Assembly (NCBI RefSeq): GCF_027587025.1
Contig: NZ_JAPPTI010000009.1
Location: 1 to 64,000, forward strand
DNA: 64,000 nucleotides
Direction of reading: 5' to 3'
From: Vibrio sp. LaRot3
GTDB lineage: Bacteria > Pseudomonadota > Gammaproteobacteria > Enterobacterales > Vibrionaceae
Part shown: positions 16,581 to 25,939 of the stretch, one piece after another
How positions within the stretch are numbered: the stretch's first letter is position 1
How the letters are laid out: each line of letters starts with the position of its first letter
Notes under the pieces: generated by a model
Databases searched by the model: none
The model's input: the letters and a program-made list of their open reading frames with translations, nothing else
What the model was told of the DNA's origin: nothing
Program-made: the position numbers and the translations under genes

Positions 16581-16925
16581 ATGAAAAGAATAAATGATCT
16601 AGACGCAGTTAAGATTTTGAACAACTCAGAGCCACTGGTACAGCTACATAGAAAAGACAACACAAACAAATTTTGGTCGTATAAGATGCGTAGTGGGAGT
16701 CTTGCTGAATTCGCGTTCGATCCAAACACAAAAACCAAGCTGATCGTGAGATTTGATCAAATGCCGCCTCGTTTAGCAGGTGTGGGCAAAGTTGAGGACA
16801 TTAGAAATAAAAGTGTGTCCACTGCGCTGAAAAGAGTGTTTTCAGGTAGAGAGCATGTAGCAAAATACAAAGCTGAGATTGAAAGTGAAGAGTGCTTACT
16901 GGCAACTTTAAAGGCACTCCGTTGA
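16581..16925 (+). CDS. Unknown 114-residue protein
   Basis: Not recognised. Mixed alpha/beta composition with basic patches (LHRKDNTNKFWSYKMRSG, ALKRVFSGREHVAKYKAEI), no membrane segment and no signal peptide. The ATG lies 26 bases after the predicted transcript start of the symmetrical promoter. Divergent from the HTH/CsrA operon with which it probably forms one module. A terminator-like hairpin follows at 17041. Confidence 0.6.
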   Translation: MKRINDLDAVKILNNSEPLVQLHRKDNTNKFWSYKMRSGSLAEFAFDPNTKTKLIVRFDQMPPRLAGVGKVEDIRNKSVSTALKRVFSGREHVAKYKAEIESEECLLATLKALR

Positions 16926-17040
16926 TAGTGCATGACTTACCAATTAGGTGGCGTACTGGAACTCGTATTAAACATGAGCCGCTCAGCATGACAGAGACGC
17001 AAGGTTCAAATTGAACATCATCACGAATCACATGCGCTCC

Positions 17041-17074
17041 AAGACTCAGCCATACTGTTGGGTCTTTTCTTTTT
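17041..17074 (+). terminator. Probable terminator of the 114-residue gene
   Basis: Ten-pair stem AAGACTCAGC/GTTGGGTCTT (with G-U pairs) and loop CATACT, followed by TTCTTTTT. It lies 115 bases past the stop. Confidence 0.55.
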
Positions 17075-17219
17075 AAGCTCAAATTCTAGATATGAGAATG
17101 CCTAACCCATTATGAAAAAATTATCGGTTTAACGAGGAAACAAAAATAGAAATAGGTAAGTAAACTAGGGGAGATTTACTGAAGGTATTAATGAACGTCT
17201 ATGCGCTGCATAGCGTGGA

Positions 17220-17258
17220 GGAAAACAAAAGATCTCACTCCACTGGGGAGCAAGATCT
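17220..17258 (-). terminator. Terminator of the cold-shock gene
   Basis: Twelve-pair stem (AGATCTTGCTCC with GGAGTGAGATCT, two or three G-U pairs), followed on the minus strand by TTTTGTTTTCC, 11 bases past the stop. Confidence 0.75.
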
Positions 17259-17269
17259 CTATGATATGC

Positions 17270-17482
17270 TTACAGTACTGTAACGTCAGCAGCTTGTGGG
17301 CCTTTGCCACCTTGCTCTACGTTAAAAGATACTTTTTGGCCTTCAGTTAGAGTTTTGAAGCCATCGCTAACAATCGCACGGAAGTGAACGAATACGTCTG
17401 CGCTGCCGTTATCTGGTGCGATAAAGCCAAAGCCTTTAGTTTCGTTAAACCATTTTACTGTGCCAGTTGTTTTATTAGACAT
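17270..17482 (-). CDS. Cold-shock protein, CspA family
   Basis: 70 residues, one cold-shock domain. RNP1 KGFGFI and RNP2 VFVHF are intact, with the usual TGTVKWFN start. Binds single-stranded RNA/DNA as a chaperone. The 375-base stretch upstream (17483-17857) has no gene and would allow the long 5' UTR typical of thermoregulated csp genes. Several csp paralogues are expected in Vibrio, so no letter is assigned. Confidence 0.92.
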   Translation of the reverse strand: MSNKTTGTVKWFNETKGFGFIAPDNGSADVFVHFRAIVSDGFKTLTEGQKVSFNVEQGGKGPQAADVTVL

Positions 17483-17857
17483 GTATATCTCGATAAATTA
17501 ATTAAGTTAAAAATGGGAGCTACTAAATAAGGCTTGAAGCAAAAGGTATCGCAGGATAGATATGACGAATCAAATCGAAAGGAACTGAGAAGGTCTTGAA
17601 CTCAATAGGTTATCAATAGCTCACTGTTTGAGCTAGATAACACTATACACGGTGTAAATAAAATAGATATAGTTTTCTTTGCCTATTTTTATTTTTCATA
17701 TAAATCATAATGTTAATAACAGCCCCCTTAATGCACCTCCCGTGGATTCCCCTTCAATCGATAACAAACATCATGTTACAGTGCCTTATTATTACGGATA
17801 TACCGACCCAAAAAGTTGATGTGAGCAACCTTCATCAACCTAAATCAGCCGATCGCC
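17483..17857. other. Intergenic region between csp and the HAD gene
   Basis: No gene seen. Holds the csp promoter/5' leader (minus strand) and the promoter of the HAD gene (plus strand). No specific site could be assigned. Confidence 0.5.
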
Positions 17858-18463
17858 ATGACTAAAAAAAACAACTTAGCCCTATTCGATTTTGATGGCA
17901 CGTTGACCAATCAAGACGCCTATACCGCGTTTTTATTTTATGCCACACCCAAGGTTCGCTTGGCATTAGGAATGTTGTTCGTTTGGCCAATTGTCTTGCT
18001 GTATAAATGGGGAAAGTTACCTGCCAGCAAAACTCGGCCAGTATTATCGCGCGTCGCGTTTTGGCTGCGCAGTGTTGAAAAGGTGAACCAAATTGCGGAG
18101 CGTTACAATCAAGAGTTTCTCTCTCAAGTCATACGCCCTAATGCCTTGGAACGTTTACAGTGGCATCAACAACAAGGCGACGACATTTACGTGGTATCCG
18201 CCTCACTTAGCCCTTATTTGCAAATATGGTGCAAACAACATGGCGTCAACTTACTGTGTAGCAAGCTAGAACAAAAAGACCAACGCTATACTGGCCGCTA
18301 TGTGCACGGTGATTGCAGTTTAGAAAATAAGGTGAAGGCGATTCATAGAGCTGTGAATCTAGACGACTACAAGCGAATTTATGCCTATGGTGATACCTAT
18401 GAAGACAGGCCAATGCTTGGGCTAGCGGATGAACGTTATTATTGTTGGCGCAAAGAAGAATAG
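17858..18463 (+). CDS. HAD-superfamily subclass IB hydrolase
   Basis: 201 residues. The nucleophile motif FDFDGTLT (Asp at ~13/15), motif II YVVSASLSPYL, and the C-terminal YGDTYEDRPMLGLAD are those of the HAD-IB group (SerB-like phosphatases and lipid-phosphate phosphatases). A hydrophobic segment LALGMLFVWPIVLLY (~45-60) in the cap suggests membrane association. Acts on a phosphomonoester, not identified. Stands alone. Confidence 0.85.
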   Translation: MTKKNNLALFDFDGTLTNQDAYTAFLFYATPKVRLALGMLFVWPIVLLYKWGKLPASKTRPVLSRVAFWLRSVEKVNQIAERYNQEFLSQVIRPNALERLQWHQQQGDDIYVVSASLSPYLQIWCKQHGVNLLCSKLEQKDQRYTGRYVHGDCSLENKVKAIHRAVNLDDYKRIYAYGDTYEDRPMLGLADERYYCWRKEE

Positions 18464-18506
18464 CAGGTCAAACATGGGCAGCTGCCTGCCCATGCTGAAT
18501 GAATGT

Positions 18507-20495
18507 TTACAGCCCTTTTTGATACTGCTTATTAAGCGTTGGTGTAACCACCTGATGCAATTGCTCTGCGCTGCAGTGATGCTCTTGTTTGTCTAGTGCG
18601 GCAAGGAATAGCTCAATCAACTCACTCTTACTCACCATCACTTTGGTCTCGGTTTCAATCTGACGCAAATCCACCATTACATCCGTCAGCAAATGCCCAA
18701 GCTGCTCGATGACTTCCAAATTGAGTACGTTATGCTCACTGTATAAACTGTTGTGGCTGCCTTTCTGTTTGTGAACAATGTAAGGCGCATCTTTCAGGTT
18801 AATGATGGACGTTCGCTTACTGCAACGCTTCAAACAGCCTTTGTTCAGCTTGATTTTCTTACAACCTGACGTTTGCTGGAATAAGCACTGGCGACTGGTC
18901 AACAAAGTGTTTGGTCGGTACACATTATAGAAAGTGCGCATCCCTTCAGGGCGTTTGAGATGGCGCATCTGCTTAAAGTTAAGCTCTTCAGATAAAAACG
19001 CCCCTGCTGCACGATACTCTTGCTGCAAACAATGCAAAGCGTAAGAGTTGGTTGTGTTCATCTGTGAGCCTGCGATCCAATTCAGCGACAATTTAGCTGC
19101 GAGATGACCAACACCTGCATTATTGGTGATGAGCGTACTCGGCTTCACCTCTGCGAGGAAACGCTCTACTGCAAGATAGTCATCATTTAGCATGATGGCA
19201 GGAAACCACGGCTTAAGCATGGTGTTAGCTTGAAATAGGGCAATTAAATCATCACATTGAGCAGCAAAATCCATCGGTATTTGCAGATACACATCCACCT
19301 CTGGATGCTGACACTGTGGTAAATCTTCGATTGACGAGATAAGGACCGACAATCGAGTCTGCTGCACAGGGTCGGCTTTTGCTAACGGGATCATTTCAGG
19401 TACATCAATCGCCCCTTTCAAGCTACTGCCGGAGTGAACACCTTCCAGCGCAAAACTCGATGTTTCACGTTCAACCTTTTGAATGATGTCCGTTTTGGCA
19501 TCATAAAGCTCTTTCTTTACCGCGCTAATTTGCGACTCAGTAGTGCATTGGTAAATGGTTGAGAAATGCTTAACCGCATGATCACGCGGGTTATCGATGT
19601 ACATGTGCTTACCGATTTCACCATTGAGGAAACCGTTAGTGAAATCTCGGTTAAATACGGTGTAGAGTGAGCGCGTGTCGGTCAATAACGGCTGACTATC
19701 ACATAAGCGATCGATCTGCTGACGCCAATTATCCACCACAGTATAAACATAATGGGATTTTTTGATTCGGCCTTCCACTTTCAACGAGTAAACGCCTGCT
19801 TCGGCTAATGCCGTTAAATCACCAAAAGCCGAATTGTCTTTCATGTTGAGTGGATAGTGATTACCGGTTTCGGTGGTTTGGTATTGCTCTCGACATGGTT
19901 GGCTACAGCGGCCACGGTTACCCGACGCGCCATTGCGTGCAGAACTAATGTAACACAAACCCGAAAAACCAATACAGTAAGAGCCGTGAACAAACACTTC
20001 CATTAATACATTGTGCTGATGGCCAAACTGCGCCAAGTGAGCAATTTCATTAATGTTCAATTCGCGGGAAAGGTTTACTCGGCTTGCCCCGAGCTGGTTT
20101 AAAAACAGAACCTGCCCTTCATTGTGCGTATTTAGCTGGGTAGAAGCATGCACATCCAAATCAGGAAAATGGTGTTTTAGAATATAGCCTAAGCCAAGAT
20201 CTTGAATGATCACGCCGTCGATCTGTGTGGTATTGAGCTGACTCAGCAAACGCACAATTGCAGCGATCTCACTTTCCAAAATCAGCACATTCAAGGTAAG
20301 AAAGATTTTGCACTGATGCTGATGAGCAAGCGCCAAGACACTATTAAGGTTTTCTAGAGTTAAGTTGGTTGCTCGGTTACGCGCATTAAAGCGGTCCAAG
20401 CCGCAGTATATCGCATCAGCACCGGCGGCAATCGCCGCTTTAATTGACTCTAAATCTCCCCCAGGGGCTAACAATTCAAATTGCTCTCGTTTCAC
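18507..20495 (-). CDS. U32 family protein (RlhA/TrhP-like)
   Basis: 662 residues. The N-terminal LLAPGGDLESIKAAIAAGADAIYCGLDRFNARN and the HGSYCIGFSGLCYISSARNGASGNRGRCSQPCREQY segment are the U32 signature. The conserved Cys residues bind an iron-sulfur cluster in members such as RlhA, TrhP and UbiU/V, which hydroxylate RNA or ubiquinone intermediates. The length is close to RlhA (about 653), but the C-terminal half, with another Cys group (CKKIKLNKGCLKRC), differs from E. coli RlhA. So the substrate stays open. The old 'collagenase' label of this family should not be used. Confidence 0.8.
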   Translation of the reverse strand: MKREQFELLAPGGDLESIKAAIAAGADAIYCGLDRFNARNRATNLTLENLNSVLALAHQHQCKIFLTLNVLILESEIAAIVRLLSQLNTTQIDGVIIQDLGLGYILKHHFPDLDVHASTQLNTHNEGQVLFLNQLGASRVNLSRELNINEIAHLAQFGHQHNVLMEVFVHGSYCIGFSGLCYISSARNGASGNRGRCSQPCREQYQTTETGNHYPLNMKDNSAFGDLTALAEAGVYSLKVEGRIKKSHYVYTVVDNWRQQIDRLCDSQPLLTDTRSLYTVFNRDFTNGFLNGEIGKHMYIDNPRDHAVKHFSTIYQCTTESQISAVKKELYDAKTDIIQKVERETSSFALEGVHSGSSLKGAIDVPEMIPLAKADPVQQTRLSVLISSIEDLPQCQHPEVDVYLQIPMDFAAQCDDLIALFQANTMLKPWFPAIMLNDDYLAVERFLAEVKPSTLITNNAGVGHLAAKLSLNWIAGSQMNTTNSYALHCLQQEYRAAGAFLSEELNFKQMRHLKRPEGMRTFYNVYRPNTLLTSRQCLFQQTSGCKKIKLNKGCLKRCSKRTSIINLKDAPYIVHKQKGSHNSLYSEHNVLNLEVIEQLGHLLTDVMVDLRQIETETKVMVSKSELIELFLAALDKQEHHCSAEQLHQVVTPTLNKQYQKGL

Positions 20496-20774
20496 AGACT
20501 GTCTCTAATCTTGGCCATTATTCTAAACGGCACGTATCTTACGGGTTTCAGCTCTGTGATGCGCAATTAGTTAACCTTTTATTAATCTGGGTCAAAGGCA
20601 AACTGAAGTTCAAGCCATGTGCAAAATACATTAAATTACTCACAATACTTTTCGTAACAAACAATAAATATCTAAGAACCGCTTTACGACATTGCTCACA
20701 TTTTATCCTAAACCTCCTTTTTCTTAAGAAGATTAATTATTAATATATCCTCAAAATAATGAAGATATAAAGTT

Positions 20775-21671
20775 ATGCCAGTTCAATACATTAGTAAAGA
20801 AGGGGCAGCAATCATGAATGTTGCCCAATATTTGATTACGACGTCGGAAGGGGATCGATTACGTACCATCGATTCATTATCAGAAGAATTTGCAGTTTCA
20901 GTAGGTTTTATCCAAAAAGCGCTGACAACGATAGAACAAAGCGGAGCGGTCATTTTATCTAAGCAGGGCCGCAACGGTACATTTATCTCTCAGCTGAACT
21001 ATAGAGAGCTGGTGAAATGTGCAGGGTTAGTCAATGTGGTGTGTGCAATGCCATTACCATACACCCGCCACTACGAAGGACTAGCTAGTGGTTTGAAAGC
21101 ACAAATTGGTGATTTGCCGCTGTATTTTGCCCACATGCGCGGGGCAAGCGTTCGTGCTGAATGTCTACGCAATGGCACCTATGACATTGCAATCATGTCC
21201 AAGCTTGCGGCAAAAGAACTGGCATCTGGGCTGGTGACCGCAATAGATTTGGGACCACGTTCGTACTCTCATGAACACAGGTTGATTTACAAGCAAGGCC
21301 GATTTGATGACATCAAGCGTGTCGGTGTCGACCCTGATTCACCAGACCAAAAGATCCTAACGACACAAGCTTTTCAGGACAAAGAAGTTGAAATTGTAGA
21401 GATCCACTACGGTGAAAGTCTAACCCACTTAGCTAACGGAGACATTGATGCGGTAGTTTGGTTACCAGAAGCCATCGAAATGGAAAAATACCAACTTGCG
21501 GAGAAGTCACTCTCCCACTTGCCTGCATGTCGAGATGCGTCAGAAGCCGTCATGCTAGTAAATGGTCAGTCAAATCATATTACGATTTTACTGCGTAAGC
21601 TTCTTAATCAAACAGAACTATTAGGCCATCAGAAAGCCGTGGTAAATGGAGAACAAACTCCAAGCTATTAA
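20775..21671 (+). CDS. yhfZ: YhfZ-like transcriptional regulator of the yhf operon
   Basis: 298 residues. The N-terminal ~70 residues are a GntR/winged-helix type domain (TIDSLSEEFAVSVGFIQKALTTIEQSGAVILSKQGRNG). The remainder is a periplasmic-binding-protein-like sensor domain (MPLPYTRHYEGLASGLKAQIG). It resembles E. coli YhfZ throughout, including the end GEQTPSY, which supports the start at 20775 rather than the inner ATG at 20814. First gene of a seven-gene operon and probably its regulator. The ligand is unknown. Confidence 0.85.
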   Translation: MPVQYISKEGAAIMNVAQYLITTSEGDRLRTIDSLSEEFAVSVGFIQKALTTIEQSGAVILSKQGRNGTFISQLNYRELVKCAGLVNVVCAMPLPYTRHYEGLASGLKAQIGDLPLYFAHMRGASVRAECLRNGTYDIAIMSKLAAKELASGLVTAIDLGPRSYSHEHRLIYKQGRFDDIKRVGVDPDSPDQKILTTQAFQDKEVEIVEIHYGESLTHLANGDIDAVVWLPEAIEMEKYQLAEKSLSHLPACRDASEAVMLVNGQSNHITILLRKLLNQTELLGHQKAVVNGEQTPSY

Positions 21672-21694
21672 CCGTTGTAACCAAAGGAACCACC

Positions 21695-22066
21695 ATGGAA
21701 CAAAGATTAGCGCTGTTACATCAAGCCAATGTTATTAGCCATAAGGCCTATCAAGGCTGTATGGCCGCTGTAACGGTAATCGACAAACAGCTTGGTATTG
21801 CCCATGACAATGAGCAATACCAAATGGCAATGACTCACCTATCGCGCGCCGCCGACCGGATCTGGCAACAAGAGCCTGTTGAAGAAGGGCTAGATGCCGA
21901 TGTGTTGGAAGAGATCTATCAAGACCCAACACTTGATAGGGTACTAGACATCCATCAGAAAACTCTTTCTGCTATGGCGTTATCTTGCGTCCCTCAAAGT
22001 GAAGAGAGTTTTATGATTGCGAATATCTATGCTCTTGTTCAAACCTCTCTAGAGGAGCAAAGTTAA
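21695..22066 (+). CDS. yhfY: YhfY-like PRD-domain protein
   Basis: 123 residues matching E. coli YhfY in size and position. The all-helical sequence with YQMAMTHLSRAADRIW resembles a single PTS regulation domain (PRD), normally a phosphorylation-controlled part of antiterminators. There is no RNA-binding domain. It lies 23 bases after yhfZ and its stop overlaps the start of php by one base. Confidence 0.75.
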   Translation: MEQRLALLHQANVISHKAYQGCMAAVTVIDKQLGIAHDNEQYQMAMTHLSRAADRIWQQEPVEEGLDADVLEEIYQDPTLDRVLDIHQKTLSAMALSCVPQSEESFMIANIYALVQTSLEEQS

Positions 22067-22941
22067 TGTTTGACCCAAACGGATATACCTATTGCCACGA
22101 GCATCTCTATATCGATTTGTCCTCGCAAAAGAGCAACCTTGATTGTCGATTAGACCAATATCAGCACCTATGCGATGAGATGGTAGAGCTGAAAAAACGC
22201 GGTGTCACTAACATCGTAGAGGTGACTAATTCTTTTATGGGCAGAAATCCTCAATTTATTGAACATTTAATTCACGATACTGGAATCAATGTTCTACTTT
22301 CAACAGGATTCTATATCGAAGGCTTCTTCCCTGACTCTCTATATCAAATGAGCGTGAAAAAAATAGCGGCAGGGATAATCAAAGAGATAGAACAAGGAAT
22401 TAAAGGTTCAACCCTAAAAGCCAGCGTGATCGGCGAAATTGGTAGCAGTGAAGGTAACTTTAGCGACACCGAGCAAAACGTATTTAAAGCCGCTGCCATT
22501 GCACATCTAGAAACAGGTCGTCCAATTTCAACACATCAAAGTATGAGCACAATGGGCAAGCAGCAAATTAAATTACTCACTCAGTGTGGCGTTACTATGG
22601 ATAACGTCACCATCGGCCATTGCGACCTACGAGATAACCTAGATGACATCTTATGGATGCTCGACCAAGGCTGCTACATCCAGTTCGATACGATTGGTAA
22701 AAACAGCTACTACCCAGATAGCAAAAGAGCCCAAACCCTCAGGGACCTTTGCCAAAGGGGATACTGCGAACAAATTATGCTCTCTATGGATATCACTCGC
22801 CGCTCTCACCTAAAAGCAAACGGTGGCCTTGGATTTAGCTACCTAATTGACGAATTCGTTCCTTTGCTAAAGCAGCATGGGATCAGTGATCACCAAATAA
22901 ACACCATGTTACAAGCCAACCCTACTCGTTTATTTGGATAA
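22066..22941 (+). CDS. php: Phosphotriesterase homology protein
   Basis: 291 residues, amidohydrolase-superfamily TIM barrel. The metal ligands are visible: His11-x-His13 in YCHEHLY, Glu in VIGEIGSSEG (about 125, where true phosphotriesterases have a carboxylated Lys), His in STHQSM, His in TIGHCDLRDN and Asp in LSMDITRRSH. Substrate unknown; PHP proteins do not hydrolyse organophosphates efficiently. Overlaps yhfY by one base. Confidence 0.85.
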   Translation: MFDPNGYTYCHEHLYIDLSSQKSNLDCRLDQYQHLCDEMVELKKRGVTNIVEVTNSFMGRNPQFIEHLIHDTGINVLLSTGFYIEGFFPDSLYQMSVKKIAAGIIKEIEQGIKGSTLKASVIGEIGSSEGNFSDTEQNVFKAAAIAHLETGRPISTHQSMSTMGKQQIKLLTQCGVTMDNVTIGHCDLRDNLDDILWMLDQGCYIQFDTIGKNSYYPDSKRAQTLRDLCQRGYCEQIMLSMDITRRSHLKANGGLGFSYLIDEFVPLLKQHGISDHQINTMLQANPTRLFG

Positions 22942-22976
22942 AGAGCGCTTAAGCGCCAACAAAGTAAGGATAGAAC

Positions 22977-23336
22977 ATGAAGAAAATTGCTATTGCTGGT
23001 TTACAGCGTGAGCAAGTGAAACAACAACTTGAAGCCACAATCCCTAATGGCTTTGAGTGCTATATTCTGACCGATATGGATGCGGCAATGAAAGTGAAAT
23101 CTGGCGAGATAGATTACTTCATTGGTTGCTGTAATACCGGCGCAGGTGGCGCACTTGCAATGGCCATCGCCATCATAGGATATGGCCAAAGCTGCACGAT
23201 TGCTAAACCTTCTATTCAAGCCAAAGAAGAAGAGGTTCGCCAATTCATCGACCAAGGCTGCGTCGCTTTTGGTTTGTCCATCGAACACGTAGAGCACGCT
23301 ATCCCAATGTTAGCGCGCATACTCGCAGAAAAGTAA
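22977..23336 (+). CDS. yhfU: YhfU-like protein (DUF2620)
   Basis: 119 residues, alpha/beta, with a Gly-rich loop IGCCNTGAGGALAMAIAIIGYG. Similar to YhfU of E. coli in sequence style and operon position, between php and yhfT. Function not known; it reads like a small PTS-EIIB-sized cytoplasmic domain and may be a partner of the membrane protein YhfT, an inference from adjacency only (10 bases). Confidence 0.75.
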   Translation: MKKIAIAGLQREQVKQQLEATIPNGFECYILTDMDAAMKVKSGEIDYFIGCCNTGAGGALAMAIAIIGYGQSCTIAKPSIQAKEEEVRQFIDQGCVAFGLSIEHVEHAIPMLARILAEK

Positions 23337-23346
23337 GGAAGCAACT

Positions 23347-24648
23347 ATGGATATCATGCACATTGGCCTTGTCGCTGCGCTCTGCGCAATGACCGCCTTA
23401 ATCGCAAACATGAGTGCCGCAGTATTCCACGACGGTATTCGACCTATTTTGCCTCAGTTGTTCGAAGGCAACATGACTCGCAGGGATGCTGGCTCAGTAG
23501 CTTTTGGTCTATCAATTGGTTTCGTTGCCTCTGTTGGTATTTCATTTACCTTATCTACCGGTTTACTTAACCCTTGGTTGCTATTTTTACCGACCGATAT
23601 TTTAGGTGTAATGATAGGTAGCCGTGTGCTTGCTGCATTAGCAGGCGGTTTATGGGGCATACTCGTTGTCACATCTCTTGCAGGCGTAAACGCTGTGCTG
23701 ACAGGCTTGCCTGTCGATGCCCTTGGCGCACTGGGAGAACTTGGAACACCTGTTATGTCTGCTTTTGCTCTATTCCCACTATTAGCTGTGTTCTATCAGT
23801 TCGGTTGGAGAGCAGGTGCCATTACTGCGGTTGTCATTCTAGCTTCTCGCTTAATGATCATGAAATTCACTGGTATCTACCCTGAATCAATTCAGATCTT
23901 TGTTGGTATGGTGATGTTAGTGTTGTTTGCTATCCGCAAAGACTTGGCAGACCGAAAAGCAGGAATTGAAGCCCCAGACATGTCTGGTCTACACAGCATT
24001 TTCGATGAAAGAACTAAGCGAATAGTTAAAAACCTACCGTTCTTAGCAGTCACTGGCGCACTGATTTCGGCAGTATCAAACGGCGGTATCTTTGCGGGCT
24101 CAGAAGTCTCCATCTATGCCTTAGCAGATGCCTACAAAATTACCGACCCAGCAGCACATGATGCAGCCATGAAGCAAGTCGCGCTTTCTGAGTTCATGCG
24201 TGGGCTTGGCTTTATTCCACTGATTGCTACCACCGCATTAGCCACCGGTGTTTATGGCGTGGTGGGGATGACATTTGTATTTGTCGTTGGTTACCTATCA
24301 CCCAATGTGCCTGTTGCCGCAGTACTTGGCGCCATCACGATTTGCGCAGAAGTACTCTTGCTTCGTGGTATTGGACGCTTCTTAGAGCAGTTCCCTTCTA
24401 TTCGCAACGCTTCAGATAACATTCGTAACTCAATGAATACGTTAATGGAGTTTGCCCTATTAATTGGTGGTGTACTTGCAGTAATGAAGATGGGCTCTAC
24501 TACTGGCTTTACCATCTTTGCAATGCTGTTCTACCTCAACGAAGTGATGGGTCGCCCCGTGCTAAAAATCGCAGCTCCAGCAGTCGCAGCCATATTAACA
24601 GGCATCATTTTGAATCTTCTTCACGTAGTTGGATTATTCGCCATCTAA
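23347..24648 (+). CDS. yhfT: YhfT-like inner membrane transporter
   Basis: 433 residues, about 11 hydrophobic segments (e.g. LVAALCAMTALIANMSAAVF, VASVGISFTLSTGLL, GGVLAVMKMGSTTGFTIFAML). Matches YhfT by size, order and start MDIMHIGLVAALCAM. Presumably imports the substrate of the yhf pathway together with YhfU. Twelve bases after yhfU. Confidence 0.8.
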   Translation: MDIMHIGLVAALCAMTALIANMSAAVFHDGIRPILPQLFEGNMTRRDAGSVAFGLSIGFVASVGISFTLSTGLLNPWLLFLPTDILGVMIGSRVLAALAGGLWGILVVTSLAGVNAVLTGLPVDALGALGELGTPVMSAFALFPLLAVFYQFGWRAGAITAVVILASRLMIMKFTGIYPESIQIFVGMVMLVLFAIRKDLADRKAGIEAPDMSGLHSIFDERTKRIVKNLPFLAVTGALISAVSNGGIFAGSEVSIYALADAYKITDPAAHDAAMKQVALSEFMRGLGFIPLIATTALATGVYGVVGMTFVFVVGYLSPNVPVAAVLGAITICAEVLLLRGIGRFLEQFPSIRNASDNIRNSMNTLMEFALLIGGVLAVMKMGSTTGFTIFAMLFYLNEVMGRPVLKIAAPAVAAILTGIILNLLHVVGLFAI

Positions 24649-24659
24649 ACAATAAAGAA

Positions 24660-24752
24660 ACGAGCTGTACCACAGCTTGATATCAACAATTAGCCATTGA
24701 ATCAAAAGATATTTAGCCGCGCATTAGCCATTAATGTGCTGGGACAGCTCGT
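24660..24752. repeat. Long-range inverted repeat between yhfT and yhfX
   Basis: ACGAGCTGT (24660-24668) pairs with ACAGCTCGT (24744-24752), extendable over one mismatch by CC/GG, enclosing 75 bases. Inside, TTAGCCATT occurs twice. It fills most of the 124-base gap between yhfT and yhfX, the only sizeable gap in the operon, and may be an mRNA processing or stabilising structure. Confidence 0.55.
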
Positions 24753-24772
24753 ACCTAAAATAAGGGGAGAAC

Positions 24773-25939
24773 ATGTTTTTACAAGCCCTAGAAAAACAAA
24801 ACCCGGCGTTAATTGAAGCCACGCTTACCCTTTTTTACGCTGGGAAACTGATGCCAGATACCGCCGTTATCGATGTCGATCAGTTACTTGAAAATGCGAA
24901 AGCAATGCGGACAGTAGCCGATCAGTACGGCATTAAGCTATACGCCATGACCAAGCAAATTGGACGCAATCCGATTATCGCAAAAATGCTCATCGATGAA
25001 TGCTCCTTTGACGGCATAGTATGCGTTGATTTTAAAGAAGCACGCATAATGGCCAAGCACGGCTTACCTATCGCCAATGTCGGACATTTGGTTCAGCCAC
25101 CAAGACACTTCATACCGTCATTGGTTAAAGATATTAAACCTGAAGTCATTACAGTTTATAGCTTGGAAAAAGCCCAACAAATATCAAATGCAGCCGATCA
25201 AGCAGGCTGTAAACAAGGCATATTGCTCAAATTTTACCACCCTAGAGATCATCTATACGTCAATCAGGAATCTGGCTTTGCGATAGAAGACATTGATTCT
25301 ATAGTCGCGCAAATCCAACAAATGTCAGGAGTGGAAATTGTTGGTATTACGCACTTCCCTTGCTTTTTGTATAACCAACAGAGCCAAGCGACCGAGCCAA
25401 CACCCAATATCAGCACCTTGCTCGAAGCAAATCAAAAACTTCAAGCTTTGGGTATCGAATGCACGCAAGTAAACGCCCCTTCCGCCACCAGCATTGAGAC
25501 GATACCTATGCTAGCCAAGTTCGGTTGTACTCATGGGGAACCGGGACATGCTTTAACAGGCACCATGCCAGCTAACGCTCATTATGCGCAAAATGAAAAA
25601 GTCGCACTGCTCTACTTAAGTGAAATTGCTCATCACTATGGCCAAGATAGTTATTGTTTCGGCGGCGGGTTTTACCGCAGAGGCATGCTTGAAAACGCTT
25701 TGGTTTTTGAGGGTAAGCAAAAACATCAGCGGAACGTATTCAACGATGATAACGACAGCATCGACTACCACTTTCGTCTTCCTGGACATTTCTCGATTGG
25801 CTCTCCTGTCATCATGGCTTACCGCACTCAAGTATTTGTAACGCGCAGTGATGTTGCCCTAATACGCGGGGTGAAGTCTGCGTGCCCTGAAATCATTGGC
25901 ATCTATGATGCTTTAGGAAACGAGGTTCAACATGGCTAG
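24773..25939 (+). CDS. yhfX: YhfX-like PLP-dependent enzyme (alanine racemase fold)
   Basis: 388 residues. The N-terminal barrel has the PLP lysine Lys61 in LYAMTKQIGRNP, typical of the fold-type III (alanine racemase/YhfX) family. VVGITHFPC and the glycine-rich FGGGFYRRG contribute to the active site. Likely acts on an amino acid or amino-phosphonate-like compound; exact reaction unknown. Preceded by AAGGGGAGAA as ribosome binding site. The 3' end overlaps yhfW by 8 bases. Confidence 0.85.
   Translation: MFLQALEKQNPALIEATLTLFYAGKLMPDTAVIDVDQLLENAKAMRTVADQYGIKLYAMTKQIGRNPIIAKMLIDECSFDGIVCVDFKEARIMAKHGLPIANVGHLVQPPRHFIPSLVKDIKPEVITVYSLEKAQQISNAADQAGCKQGILLKFYHPRDHLYVNQESGFAIEDIDSIVAQIQQMSGVEIVGITHFPCFLYNQQSQATEPTPNISTLLEANQKLQALGIECTQVNAPSATSIETIPMLAKFGCTHGEPGHALTGTMPANAHYAQNEKVALLYLSEIAHHYGQDSYCFGGGFYRRGMLENALVFEGKQKHQRNVFNDDNDSIDYHFRLPGHFSIGSPVIMAYRTQVFVTRSDVALIRGVKSACPEIIGIYDALGNEVQHG

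Noticed and set aside
18507..20495. Collagenase/protease
   Set aside because: U32 members with this Cys pattern act as iron-sulfur hydroxylases of RNA or quinones; protease function is not supported.
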